From contig JAYMTA010000370.1 in assembly GCA_036897625.1 (NCBI GenBank), positions 1 to 30,335 of the forward strand: 30,335 bases of DNA. Direction: 5' to 3'. This DNA comes from Pelargonium cotyledonis (taxonomy: Eukaryota; Streptophyta; Magnoliopsida; Geraniales; Geraniaceae). Shown one piece after another: positions 1-12,384 of the stretch. Position 1 is the stretch's first letter; the number at the start of each line of letters is the position of its first letter. The translations under genes were made by a program, and so were the position numbers. A model generated the notes under the pieces. The model was not told the origin of the DNA, made no database searches, and saw nothing but the letters and a program-made list of their open reading frames with translations.

Positions 1-611
1 CGTTCGCGAGCCTCTTTCTGTCTCTTTTCATTCGCTTCTCGTTCGCGAGCCTCTTTCTGTCTCTGTTCATTCTCTTTTCTTTCGCGAGCCTCTTTCTGCC
101 TCTTCTCATTATCCTGTCTCTCATGAGCCTCTAAAAGTCTCTTCTCATTTTCCTGTCTTTCACGAGCCTCTATAAGTCTCTTCTCATTTTCCTGTCTTTC
201 ACGAGCCTCTTTAAGTCTCTTCTCATTTTCTTCTCTTTCACAAGCTTCTTTCAGCCTCCTTTCATTCTCTTCTCTTTCATGGGCTTCTTTCAGCCTCCTC
301 TCATTCTCTTCTCTTTCACGAGCCTTTCGTTGTCTCCTCTCTGCCTCTTCCCTCTCACAAGCCTCTGATAGTTTCTTCTCGTTCTCTTCTCTTTCACGGG
401 CCTCTTTCAGTCTCTTCTCACTTTTTCCTCTCTCACGAGTCTTTCGTTGTCTCCTCTCTTTCTCTTCCTGTTCACTAGCCTCCTTTAGTTTCTTTTCATT
501 CTCTTCCTGCTCAAGAGCCTCCCCTAGTCTCCTCTCATTCTCTACTTGCTGAAGAGCCTCTATTAACCTCTTCTCATTTTCTGCTCTTTCACGGGCCTCT
601 TTCAATTTCTT
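1..611 (-). repeat. 39-bp coding minisatellite: 13-residue E/R/K repeat
   Basis: Within exon 2 of the auxilin-like gene, about 15 full copies and one partial copy of a 39-bp unit follow one another in frame. The consensus unit is K-R-L-K-E-A-R-E-R-E-E-N-E. A degenerate copy (KLKESGERRE) precedes the array. There is a higher-order duplication: two units reading RRQRK(T/A)RER lie 117 bp (three units) apart, at about 324 and 441. The high E/R/K content with few hydrophobic residues and a period of 13 rather than 7 suggests a long single alpha-helix more than a classical coiled coil. Confidence 0.9.
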
Positions 612-3216
612 CTTTTCTCTTCTCTCACCAGACTCTTTCAACTTGTGCTCATTAACGCCGTTCTTTTTAGCCTGTTCAACTTCAAATTTCTGTTGATCCT
701 CTACAAAGCTTTTACATTTTCGTGACTTGGCGGCACCATCTAGCTTCTGAGTTTCTAGGTGCAGCTGGGCCATTCCAAAATTCATCATAATATCTTCCTG
801 CTCGTCAACCTCTTGAGCCATTTTTACCATCTTTTCATGCTCTTTTAGCCTATGTCTATCTTTGGCTGTTTTTGGTCTCCCATTGTTTTCCTCCAAATCA
901 AAGTCCTCTTCTGTTATTTTTAGTTTCGTTTCTTTCAGTTTATACTTCGGCCAAACAGATTGAATTTTCTTAGCATTTTCTCCCCATTGCTCACATGTTT
1001 CCATGGCTGCCCTATTTTCCTTATGCCCATGTACAACCTTTGCATTATGTTCCAATGTCAGTTCAATATTAGTCTGCTCCACAGCCTTTCTGGGTTGATC
1101 TGTTCTCACCAGTTCAAAAAATTGAGTTGAATCTTTCCACTCATCAGCACCATCAATTTTATCAGAACCTTGCGAGGAAAAAGAACCCCTCCCACACTTC
1201 TCCTCAGCAGATTTTTTAGCCACAGAACCTTCCTTATTATTTATGCTACTCTTTAAATCTGGTTGGGTATGGCCTTGAAAACCTTCCTTCTTCCTTTCCA
1301 TCAATTCTTTTGCACTTTTTATTTTTGCCTGAGCCATTCTCATTGCTTCTTTCATAGCAGCAGCTGAGGCAGCAGCAGCGGAACTTGCATCGACCTCCAC
1401 ATCAAAGAAAGGTGGTGAACCATCTCCTGAGCTCCCATCAGAATTTGTCGATTTGCAGTTTGAAGTCGATCTGCTGGAACCTTCCTTTTTGACATCTAAT
1501 AAAGGCGGTGGTCTAGCGGGTGGAGGCAAATGAGAGGGCTCAGTTTGGAGGCTGATCTCAGAGATGGTAACAAAACCTTTAGAATTAAAACAATCTGTGC
1601 CATATCCTCTTTGAGGTACAAAATCCCTTCCAAATGTTTCCCTCCCATCACAAACCTGAGGAGGAGGTGGTGTGGCTTTCATGAACTGTTTTCCCCCAGT
1701 AAATTCCATACTGTGATTAACATTGTCGGTCATCAACAAGGATGCACTCTTGCTTACAGTTTTCAGCAAGGGAGCAGTTTGATTAACTAGAAAACTATAC
1801 CCGGGAACCGCTTGTACCTCAGCTGTGTGCCTCAACCCATTTGACAAGTCTTCCTTGGTACTTTGACTCGCTTTCTGATACGATGTGCTGAACTCTGTAC
1901 TGCCTTCAAAAGATTGGTAAGGATCTTCAATTGAAAAGCATGCATCTTTTTCAGAATGATACGACTCTTCTGACAGAGATTCAGTTTCTGCAGGGGTCCT
2001 GCACATTATGAATAGAAACAAGTACCTCAACTGTCAAGCTCCATTGATTCTCATTGTTTCTATCAAATACAAAGATGAGTAAGCATAAAAAGCACAAGCA
2101 GTCTATATAGAGCCAATAGCAGCAGTTGCAACAAAGCTGTAGCGAAACCCTTTCATCAATATTAGCAAGAAGTTACTAGCAATCTCGTAGAACTTTCCAT
2201 CACCAAGATAGTTCTTAGCCTTTAACAATCACCAATTCAGATTCCCTTTCCTATATATAACATTGTCAACAAATGTTATGCATGTTAACACAACCGTTTA
2301 CTCTCGAACTATCATGCTCTCATGGTTCATGACTAACATTTTTCATTTTCTTCTCTATCATAGTTTTAAACAAGACACAAGCAAAAGCCCCTAATTTCTT
2401 ACCCCAAAAAAAACCCTTTTGAACAAACAACATTTGATCACATATCTCTGGCAATAACAATAAAAGCATAAAATCTTAAAATCATTGGCTCAACCTCATA
2501 TTCCCCAAACCCTCCATCACTCTTGTTGCCACAGCCAACCCCAATAATTTCTCACCCAGGGAACAAAAAGTACTTTCATTTGTGTACAAACCCACAAAAA
2601 CAACGCCACACCAACAAATCACACCTAACACCATGGTCATTGGTCAGCCCCATGTTCCTTGAGCGACAAGCTCTGTCTCAGGGTTCCCTCAAAGTTCACG
2701 AACATTGACAACATTAAATACAGCTACAGTGCTCTAAGCTGGAAACTTTTTTCTCCAGAGTTTCAAGCCAAACATTTCGCAAAAAACGCGAAGCTGCAAA
2801 AAAGAACAAAGAAGAAGACCATACCATGCTTCTTCAGAGGAGCAATTAGCAGCATCCATGCCCATTGATTTCCCAAACAAGTCCTCATACGAAGCGGCGA
2901 AATCGGCATCATCGAAGCCTCCGAAGACATCGGAGTAGTCGAACCCGGAGCTCCGTACATCGAAGTAGACCTCGGCTTCGTCGACCTCCGGAAGATCCAG
3001 CACCGGAATCGAAGAGGCGCGTGAGGCGTTGAAACTCCCGAATATCTCACAGTAATCCTCGGCGCGTGGGGAGAGTGCGGGGACCCCGAACTTCGCCGGA
3101 GCTGCGAAAATGTCATCGTGCACGGTCTTGGCTCCTCCCAGCCTGACATTGCCGTTGCCGTTGCATGCTTTCCTGGGAACCCTGTTTGGATGCCGAGAAC
3201 GGGAGATATTTTCCAT
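1..3216 (-). CDS. AUL1: Auxilin-like protein, 5' part (runs off left edge)
   Basis: Two exons are seen: 3216-2825 (start ATG, donor GTATGG) and 1998-1 (acceptor TGCAG); phase 2 at the junction rebuilds a Trp codon. Exon 1 encodes an acidic/aromatic N-terminus with DIFAAP, YCEIFGSF, YSDVFGGF and YEDLFG, i.e. repeated F/Y-x-x-(I/V/L)-F-G motifs typical of plant auxilin-like proteins. Exon 2 continues open for all 1998 bases: a Ser/Pro-rich region, an Ala-rich helix (residues AAAASAAAMKEAMRMAQAKIKSAKE in two adjoining parts), then the charged 13-residue repeat. Known plant auxilin-like proteins end in a J domain that recruits Hsc70 to strip clathrin from vesicles; that domain would lie beyond base 1 and is not seen. 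The family is about 1,400 residues, so roughly half is present. The family call is firm; the exact paralogue is inferred. Confidence 0.88.
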
Positions 3217-3400
3217 GAAAATGGAGATTTCTAGGGTTCGAATTCGAGCTCACCTCCCTCTGCTTCGCTTCAGCTCCGTTTTTTATTTCTCTTCACTTTC
3301 TCTCTATTTTCTCTCTGTTTTTGTGTCTGTGTCTGCGGCGCCAGAGTCTGTTCACAGCAGAGAGTCAGAGAAGGAGGACGAGAAAAAGTAACTAAAAAAA
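3217..3400 (-). promoter_or_regulatory. Leader and proximal promoter of the auxilin-like gene
   Basis: Immediately upstream of the start codon lies a GA-rich stretch on the minus strand (CT-rich on plus, about 3270-3325), common in plant 5' leaders, followed by an A-rich block at about 3390-3430. No clear TATA box was chosen. The extent is inferred. Confidence 0.35.
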
Positions 3401-6400
3401 TTTAAAAACTGAAAAAAAATTCAAATAGAAATTATATTTAAATGGTAGTGAAATGACGAAAAGGGGCTCGAATAAACTGAAGTGAAGTGTCGCGTTGCTG
3501 TAATCAATCGGCGATTGTTTCTTTGTGTCCAACAATTTAATGATTAAATAATAAGAGGTGGGACCCAGGAGAGGAATGAAGAGCGACTGGAGTAGCCGGT
3601 AAACCGGTAACAACGCGCGAAAGTTGACGTGACTTCTTCGTTTTTGGAGGGAATTATTTTATTTTTTACAAATAAATAGTCATTAAAATAGATGAAAATT
3701 ATTTTGATAGGTAAGAATAAGATTATGCACTTGTTCACGTAAATTATTTGCAGATAATTAGTAGTTAATTTGTAAATTCTTTTTTAATTACATATATTAA
3801 TCTGTACAAAGATATAAAGAATGAGTTTCTCATGGAATGGAAGGGGTGGGGAAATGAGTGGCACCACAATAATTCTATTTATTTATTTATTTATTGTATG
3901 GATTGGTTGGTTAGTTGGTTTCTATTTTGGTTGGTCGGTTTTTATTTTGGGAAGGAAATGTAATCTTAAAACTTGATGAAGTTTGGTGGTTGACTATTAG
4001 TTGCAAGCTAGGCATTGTGTCAAACAGATTGAGGTTGTCTTTGGTGGTTGTGGTTGTCTCTTGGGTTTTGTCCTTATATTAGTTGTACAAAGAGGTTAAT
4101 ATGAATCAACTGATGATCGATTATACAATGTTTAATTATTGAATGGGAGATATGTGACAAAATGTTTGGTACATGATTATTAGTGGGCTGGTTTTTGTAT
4201 TTATAATCACATTAATTGATCATTATTATTTGAATTAAATTTGATATATTACTAATATTATAGTTAAAATGTCATCGGTCTAAAATAAGAGTTATTGTTT
4301 CTATTTTTTTTAAATGAAGAATTTAACTGTTATGATATTTAAATTTGATGTATCATTGTGATCATTTGTTAATGAATACCAACGAATGTGTTATAATAAT
4401 ACTATAGAACAAAACAGTCATTAGACTAAGCGGTTTTAAGATGGTTTGTATTTTTAAAATCTTAAATTTGACTCTCTCTTCACCTCAATATTGAATCAAA
4501 TAAAAAAATATTTGACTCCCTCAAAAGTTGAGTACCCGTTTATTGAAATTGACTATGGTTAGATATTAATTAATAATAAATTATTCGTATTGCTGTATTA
4601 ATAAAATGGAAAACACGTTCTTTTGTTTATAATGGAAAATTAACAATAATAAAAGGATAATTATTTGTAAGATTCTCTTGTGCTTAGGTATTGAAATGTG
4701 TACATTTAGCTAAACTATGAAAGTATGGTATCTTCTTTTAATCACTTTGTCTTTTGTCCCCTTCTACACAAAAATACAATGCCATAACACACAAACAGAG
4801 GATTCAACCAAAAAAAAAAAAAACTGTTTTTCTTTTTCCTCTGTCTCTTTCTCTGCTAACTTTCAATTCTTCTTTTTTCATAGTTCAAAGATTCAAAGTT
4901 TTTCTTTTCACCACTAAAGAAAATAAAAAAGTAAACAGAGAAAGAACACAATAAGATTCAAATTCTTGGAAGGGCAATTCTGTCTTTTCACAAAAATGGT
5001 TTGGAAACTAAAAAAAAAGAGAGTTTGAATTGTTGAGAAAACCCAGAAAAGTCCTTGATTGTGTGCACAAAACAAAACGAATACCAAAAAAAGAGGAGGT
5101 GGCTAGGTTGTTAGGCTATGAGGTTGTGTTATGGCTTTGTTTGTTGATGTCGTAATGTGTATGGGACCATTGTGTTGGCCACTTTTTAGTGCTTTGGTCA
5201 TCATATAATATTCTTGCATTGCATTTGCATGTAATCGATTTGGTTGATTTTGTATTTTTATTAAACAATACGCAACTACATTACATTCATAATTATAGTA
5301 TGAGGGATATGATTGAGAGCAATGTGAGCCACTTACATATATATATATACAAAATCTTGGACAGCTATATATATCTTATTGGTCTCTCTCCTCTCATGAC
5401 TACAACCCATATAAATGTTTGTATTTATATACCTGATAATTTGGGCTGTTTATTTAAAACGGATTGATGCTTCGCAAATTACAAATTCATAAACTCTACA
5501 TTTATATATATGACAATTTAACTCTAGGTCATATTTATTTCACAAGTCACTCAATCAGTCATACACGGCAGAACAATCACATTACAGCTATTTGATAAGA
5601 GATTTCACTCACTCTTCGCTAATTTTAATTATAGTGTGTAACACTGATTCTCGAGTGATGTTTATATTCTCTCACTAAAATTGAAGACCATTGTGTGATT
5701 ATCTGATTTTTTCATTTTGTGTACCATTTTAAAAGATGAACCACTAGTAAAATTTATAAAAAATAGTCTATCAAACATAGTATGTTTTCCTTTTTCAAAC
5801 CACGTGTAACGTTCGATATAGAACAATAAGCATTGTGACAAGTGAACCATTCAAATTTGAAAAGTGTACTAGTGTGATAGCCGTTTGATTGTAGAAATAA
5901 CCGTTGTGAGTGGTGAGTTAACAACTGTTTTTTGAAATTGGATAACTTGTGGTACATTCATTAGCAATTGGCATGCTTAGTGGGGGGCACACACAACGAG
6001 TGGATATATCTTATTTTTATAAGACCAAACACAGAGACCAGCCTATTATTCTTTTATTTAAGAAAAACAGAGACTAATTGAAATTTTTATTAAAAATAGG
6101 ATATTATAAAATTGAATGGAGAACAGATAGATATGATATTGGCCCCAGTTTATATCTGAGTGGCAGAGCGTGTATTATTTTCGATTTTTCTTCTATATCT
6201 AAGCTAATATTGATGTCCTTAGATTTTTTTAGTCTACACAAGAATAGTACTCCATTAGCGAAAAGTTAAGTGTGCAAAATCATCCGCATCGAGCGTTCAA
6301 GTAAGAATCTTCTACTGGATATATGAACCACATTCACAACAAAATTTTTATAGAAAGTTATAGAGAGAAGTTTTCAATGTGGGCATTAGAAGTCTTGTGC

Positions 6401-8850
6401 GTCTTTTAAGAAATTGTGGAGAGGGTGAAGATTTTAAAAAAGCCTACCACCGACCCCGAATAGTGTCCTAGCGAGTAGCTGCCCCCAGTCATCCAAGAGA
6501 TGTATGTAGTTACATTGACGTTTTCGTATACCAGGTGCCCGGCTTTGGTAGCTTCCATTAGAAGGGACACCATGATACCTAAAAATATAGAGTGTCATAT
6601 CACATATGACTCGAGTTTCATGACATCGTAGATTGCCCATCTCATCACATATGTTTTCTTTTGATATGTTTTCGTGTCTTGGTCTAATTTTTTTATATTT
6701 AGTTTGGCATGTTTTAACTCGAGCCTCGGACTAGATTATATTTCAATCGTCTGAACGATACACGTGTCGTACTAGTTGGATTAGCTTGATTAGGTGTTGC
6801 CCACGTAGTATGGTGCGCAGTCAAAGTAGTTAAGAAATAGTTTTCAGCCCAAAAAACAGAGCATCCAAGAATGGGACATCCAAGTTGCTGAAAGAGATTA
6901 ATCAAAAAAATTGAATTGTCTCACTCTCACCTTACATTAATTTGATTGCCAAGTGTGTGGTTTGTGTTTCATATCCCCATGTTTTGTGTATTACACTTGC
7001 ACCACCACCATGAATGTCTGATAATTGACAGAGATTTGATATAATAATCATCAAATTGTTAATTCAAAGTTAAGCTTATATCTTAAGTTCGATACGTTTT
7101 GAATTTTTTTTAAGGTTTCAGGTTCGAACCTTTTTGCCAACGATATGAAAAGAGATTTATGAGATTACGAGAACTAATAACTAACAGGGTGACGTCATTT
7201 ATGAGGGGTGAAAAACACTAACCTGTAAAACAGATCTGCTGTCCTTCGCTTATTAAAAAAAATTATTAATTTTAAATTAAGCTTATATCTCGATAGACAA
7301 TTGCATGTTAATTTTTGAAAATAAAATGTTAAATCCATTGGATGTTTCAATGGTGTGACACTTATGGAACCCACCCTAGGAGTAGCCTGCACCAAAATCT
7401 TCAAGAGTCACGGAGAGAACATTTCATCAATCCATAAAGGAGTCCACTAGCAAAAGGTCACCACCATATGCATTAAACTACAAATAACATAACGGGTTGG
7501 GTCGACTATTGACAAATCAAGTTATCTCAATTGGAAAAAATATAACATTTCACATGTCAATATAACTGAATAGAATACGATAAAATTAAGTTGACTCAAT
7601 CTCAATATGCATGTATAAGGGTAGAACAGTAATTTACGTGTTACATTTTCTCTTTAAAGGATGCCAAAATTTCTTGAGTGATATCGAGCTCATGCAGAAA
7701 TCAGTTTCTTAAGGGAGTTCTGCAAGAGTGTCTCACTCAAACCACCATTTTGTACATTTTACCGAATAATCTAATATAGTTCTCTTTTCAGTTTTGTTTA
7801 TGTGACATCTCATTTGTTAGTTTTACCAAACAAACACTACTCTGTTGAGCTAATTTGATGCTTATTTACTAGTGAAGTATATATGTGAGAGATAGGAGAA
7901 AATAAAGCTCTACTTAACTCCACCTTGAAATTAATGTACTCTTAATAACGAAGCATTTTATAGCATTGATGATAGATCCTTCTTCTGCCTAGCTAGCCCA
8001 TGTCCCACATCATAATGCAAAGCTTATTATTGTACCTATAATTGCCACTAATTACCTAATTGTTAGCATCAAGAATACACATCTTTTCCTCAAGAAGCTA
8101 TCAAGAAAGTATCGAGCAACTCATAATTGATGAGTTTCAATGACAATTATATAATATTGTATGATATAAAAAACAGATCATCAAATATCGACATTTCTCG
8201 CTCTCATTTTAAAATGAGCAGTCACATTTCTTTTACACGTCAGCTGCCTATGAGTTACTAACAATGTAAGTAAAATTCGACTAGTTTGAAAATTGACAAT
8301 GATAATTCAATCAAATGAACACGATAAATCACAAGTGTGGGTACTGAAACTGTAACTGTAAGCAAACAAAGGTAGGTATAGGTTGCTTAAAATGAAAGAA
8401 GACCATCATGAACCAACCAAGATTTTCATGCTATTAAGAACCCAAAACCACCTGAAGTCATAGGAGAGAAAAGACATCACAACCCTTGCAGGTTCCAAAG
8501 GTCCAGCCAGTGAACACTGTTACTGCTATCATGCACAAAAAAAGCAATAATGGGAGGAGATCATGGAGTGATATTGGGAGGCTCATAAGTTGATTGCCTC
8601 CACCTACCGAAAGTTATTTGCATTATAATTCCAACTTCAAACTCAAGTATAGCATCTACTTTTTTTTCCTCTACCTAAAGTCAAAAAGTAAAGATCATCA
8701 AGAGCCAAGAAAAGGCAATGGGGGCAGTTTCGAGATTCATTCGAACATAAAACCATTCGCAGTGCAATTCGACAAAAGACCCAAATCAGAATCTTTATTT
8801 CTGGTAACCATATGGGATGAAATTCAACTCTAGAACTACAAATCTCTGGT
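3400..8850. other. Gene-free AT-rich intergenic stretch
   Basis: No open frame here resembles a known protein, and no conserved splice pattern was found. The stretch holds short AT runs (a TA repeat near 5336-5351, an ATTT run near 3876-3894), a G-box-like CACGTG near 6761, and a more GC-rich patch at about 6440-6560 of unknown origin. It is probably decayed mobile DNA plus the upstream region of the auxilin-like gene, but no complete element with ends could be defined. Confidence 0.6.
7061..7290. repeat. Short direct repeat around a pol III B-box-like motif
   Basis: The 14-base word TTAAGCTTATATCT occurs at about 7070 and again near 7277. Between them GGTTCGAACCT (about 7130) matches the core of a tRNA-type B box, as in tRNA-derived SINEs. 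No A box or defined 3' tail was seen, so this may be a SINE remnant or chance. Confidence 0.2.
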
Positions 8851-9070
8851 TTTCATTTTTCGGCAACATCACAACATTAGTTGTCTACCAGTGTTCCTCA
8901 CAAAACTGGAAATGGAGTTTTTGATTAACGAAAGAGGTTGACAGTGTTGACACTTCATGCCATTCCCCCAAAATTATTGGAATCGAGAAAGCAGCAGTTC
9001 TCCTCCTCAAATCTGCGTACAAAACATTATACTAATACTGACTCTCACAGATAGTGACCAGCCAGTGGAA

Positions 9071-12000
9071 CTAAGTAGCCTTCGTCTTCGGTAAGACGTT
9101 ATCGGGAAGGGTAAGTTCTGGAGGTATCTCACGAGTAACACCCAGCATTGCATCATATTCCTCATCACGGCGGGCAAACTTCTTGCGAAGCACCTTCTCA
9201 GACTCAATTTCGTCAAAGCTTTTGGCATTCTCAGCTGCATGGACTTGTGCCAAATTGGTATAGTTTAATGCAGACTGGGGGATGAAGGCCATTTCTTCTT
9301 CAGTAAGCTTCCTCAGGAACTTTGCTGGATTTCCTCCCCATACCTGTTTATTTTAAGATCATGCATAAACAACAGGTATTTATTCATTTGGCCTACCGCA
9401 AATCATGTAAGAAAATAAAAACAGCACAGGTTATAAGTCCTATTTTCAAAGGAGTTATCCCCCTTAGTGAAACCTTACTGATCAACTTCAACAGAAAGTC
9501 TTGTGTGCAAGGGATATAAGATTATCATCAAGGCCCAGGTCAGACGAGGAATGTGGATATTTTAGGTTTTCACTATTTAATCCTTTAGAAATTTGCAGTT
9601 CTATATCCAGCCTGGTGAATGGTGAAATTATTCTTGCCTGGCCTAAATTAAGGGTTAGAAAAGATAGCTAAGTTTTCAGGTTGGCAAAAAAACTTACTCT
9701 TCCAGAACAAACAAAAAAAAAAAAAAAAAAAAAAGGAATCCCATTACTCTTATATCCACATGGGTGTTTCTTCCCGTTCAACTAAGGGCTAAATCAAGCA
9801 AGCTGTTAACATATAGAACATAAAATACATCAGGACTGATCATGCAGAAAGACCATGTTCTGATCCAGAGTAAACCACCACCCACCCACCCACAACGTTT
9901 CTGTTCTGTAGCCGCAGTTCACAACACTGCAGCTACACTATTGATGACTTATTCAATGATGTCTAATACATTGAAACCACAAAATTAAGGAACTATTGGT
10001 ACAGTTTGTGCTACAAACCTCTCCGCAGGGTATCCTTGTATTCTGCCTTACAAGGGCTCCAGCAGCAACCATGGCATGTTTCTCAACATGAGCCCCATCA
10101 AGTAGGATTGCTCCCATACCAACAAATGCCTCATCCTCAACAGTGCATCCATGTAAAACAGCGCTGTGACCTGTCCATATATTAGATTATAAACAAAATG
10201 TAAGACGCTTTGAAACCCCTAACAGCAATGGATGATGACATTTAGAACTGTCTCATGTCACTTACCTACAGTGACATTATCCCCAATAATAGTTGGTAAT
10301 ACCTTCCCACTTAAATTAGATTTAGCCACATGAACAAGGGAGTTGTCTTGTATATTGGTTCCAGCACCAATACTGATGCTGTCAACATCACCTGTATACA
10401 ATGGATTATAAATCAGTAAACAAGCAAAGGATACTATGCATGCATAGGTGTGCCAACAAGTAGCGTTAGTGCACGAGAGAGTCTATGTACATATGTATAA
10501 AAGACTATCCGTTTGGATAAGTGTGTTATTATAAATGAGTTATTAATTTTGTATATAGAGCTGTGCTATGCTTTAACATGATTTGTATGTCTTTATTATT
10601 CATTGAACTTGAGGGTTCATCTCCATTTACTCATGCTTGCCATGCAAACAACAGCAACCTGTCTACCTAAACTATACCATCAGACTTATCATTGGCTCTG
10701 TTTTACCTTTCTAACCAGTAAATGACTTGTAAAATCCATATTTCACCACATGAATCATATTCCCTAAGAAGAAGAAGAAGAAGAAGAAGACTTACCGGAT
10801 TACCGGCTCTGTTTTACCTCATACTTAAATATCTTAACACCAAGACATAGTAACTGATCCTAGAAAGAAGAAGAAGAAGAAGAAGAAGAAGACTTACCGG
10901 ATTACCGGCTCTGTTTTACCTCATACTTAAATATCTTAACACCAAGACATAGTAACTGATCCTAGAAAGAAGAAGAAGAAGAAGAAGAAGAAGAAGAAGA
11001 CTTACCTCTCAATACACATCCATACCAAATAGAGGAACCTCGTCCCACTTGAACATCCCCAATGACAGATGCACTAGGGGCAACAAAAGCATCCTTATCA
11101 ACCACGGGAGCCTTGTCAAAGACATTCATGAGCGTCCGGTGCCTGGATACTTTATAAAAAAGAAATATAGTAATTAACGGAAATAATTCAGGATACATAA
11201 AGAAAAAGGAATCACTGCATGACAAGCCTAAATAATTCAAATATGATATGCGGGTATAGGTGGAGGTACATTTATAACATTAATCCTCAATACATCATGC
11301 ATGCATGAAGACGAACAATCCTTGCAAACTATCAGAATCTGGCATTCACTTATCCCTAGAGCAACGTTCAATAGCCTACTCATCACCTAATAATGAGAAG
11401 AATAAGCCATCTCTTACTTGCACATAAAAAGAATGTAAAATGCAAAAGAAGAGAAGGCAATATCAAACAACTCTCCAAGTATATTCCCGTGAACAGCTAG
11501 CAAGTGAAATGAAAAAAAAAATACAAAGCTGTTTCCCTTGTGCACTCCATATTCATTGCATTCATTCCTTTATCATTATTTCAAATGCAGTAAAACTACA
11601 TAAAACTTTCTTATACAAATATAACTCGTAATTATATCTAAAACCAAATTATCCATGAAAGTAAGATTCTACTATGTCATTTCCCCCAAATAAACCAAAC
11701 TGACCTGATTAACACGCACATTGACCATGAGCCAAACATCAAACAATGAAATTCAAATAAAGCAGTAGACTTTACAACAAAAAAAAAGTACCTTAGTTCT
11801 TAAAATAACACATAATAATCTACATTATCATCAATTTCTCAGTGATCCATAACAAATATTGCGCATCACAAAACAAAAAATCGGGGGTTCCTAGGGTTTC
11901 AATTTCCAACAGAGAGCAAGAGAAATGAAGATAAACAAAAAGAGGGATTGAGCGATTGAAAAAAAAAAACATACTTTGTTCTTTGAAATAGTAGCTGCCT

Positions 12001-12089
12001 TGGAAGCGGCTGCCAAGGCGATCAAGGGCCTGGCCAGTCTCCCGGATCCAGAATCCGACAGTGTAGACAGCTTTTCCCAATGTTCCCAT
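9071..12089 (-). CDS. GAMMACA1: Gamma carbonic anhydrase, mitochondrial complex I subunit
   Basis: Five exons: 12089-11975, 11149-11006, 10391-10266, 10170-10019 and 9343-9071, giving 269 residues (Arabidopsis paralogues are about 275). Phases match at each junction. The protein begins MGTLGKAVYTVGFWIRETGQ, then carries the left-handed beta-helix hexapeptide repeats. The three zinc ligands of active gamma-class enzymes are present at His107 (LVHVAK), His130 and His135 (GHSAVLHG), so it is a CA1/CA2-type subunit and not the ligand-poor CA-like type. In plants these proteins form the matrix-facing trimer attached to the membrane arm of respiratory complex I. Intron 1 uses a TATAAAG acceptor with a modest pyrimidine tract; this choice rather than the nearby CCAG keeps the frame open. 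Which paralogue (CA1 or CA2) is uncertain. Confidence 0.93.
9713..9734. repeat. Poly(A) run in carbonic anhydrase intron 4
   Basis: About 22 uninterrupted A residues on the plus strand within the intron between exons 4 and 5. No target-site duplication was recognised, so it is recorded as a homopolymer only. Confidence 0.7.
10766..11000. repeat. Tandem 75-bp + (AAG)n duplication copying a splice donor
   Basis: Three AAG runs (10766-10790, about 10865-10892, about 10968-11000) are separated by two essentially identical 75-bp segments starting CTTACCGGATTACC. Spacing between the CTTACC words is 102 and 108 bp. The last AAG run abuts the genuine exon 2 donor of the carbonic anhydrase gene, and each copy repeats the donor sequence on the minus strand. 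An additional GGCTCTGTTTTACC lies at about 10694, suggesting where the duplicated segment came from. Confidence 0.9.
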
Positions 12090-12384
12090 CGTATTGCGAC
12101 CACCTCTTCTTCTTCGAGCCCAGATTCAGGTGTTTCAGCTGAGAAAAAGACTGGTGAGTGTGGACGATAAAACAGAGAAATGGAAGCGAACAAGAGAGAT
12201 GGAAGAAGATGCAAGAGACGCGAGTGTACTATCCCACAATGCAGGGTGCGAATCTACCTTGCATTGAGTGGTACCTTAGACAGAGCCAGTAAAGGTTCTC
12301 TGCAACTACTCCCCCTACGGTTTGTAAAGTTCACCAATCAGGTCACACCACGTGTTGCTGTGATAAGAATAATAAAAATTAAAA

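Noticed and set aside
1-611. Possible CRISPR-like or satellite array from the regular 39-bp repeats
   Set aside because: The repeat is coding, in frame with the auxilin-like protein, and has no unique spacers.
2763-3149. 128-codon minus-strand frame within auxilin-like exon 1
   Set aside because: Alternate frame of the true exon, which carries the repeated FG-type motifs and splices in phase to exon 2.
4717-4954. Two overlapping 66-codon plus-strand frames
   Set aside because: Low-complexity Lys/Phe/Ser-rich translations of A- and T-rich DNA with no coding signature.
6434-6640. GC-richer patch with a minus-strand frame (LLDDWGQLLARTLFGVGG)
   Set aside because: It looked like a fragment of repeat-derived sequence but no family, ends or second copy could be identified.
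10766-11000. Reading the AAG runs as a poly-Ser coding extension of carbonic anhydrase
   Set aside because: The frame hits a stop at 10962 and the GTAAGT donor at 11005 joins perfectly to the conserved next exon.
11891-12214. 107-codon minus-strand frame overlapping carbonic anhydrase exon 1
   Set aside because: Out of frame with the recognised MGTLGKAV start and runs into the intron; it covers the leader and has no known relatives.
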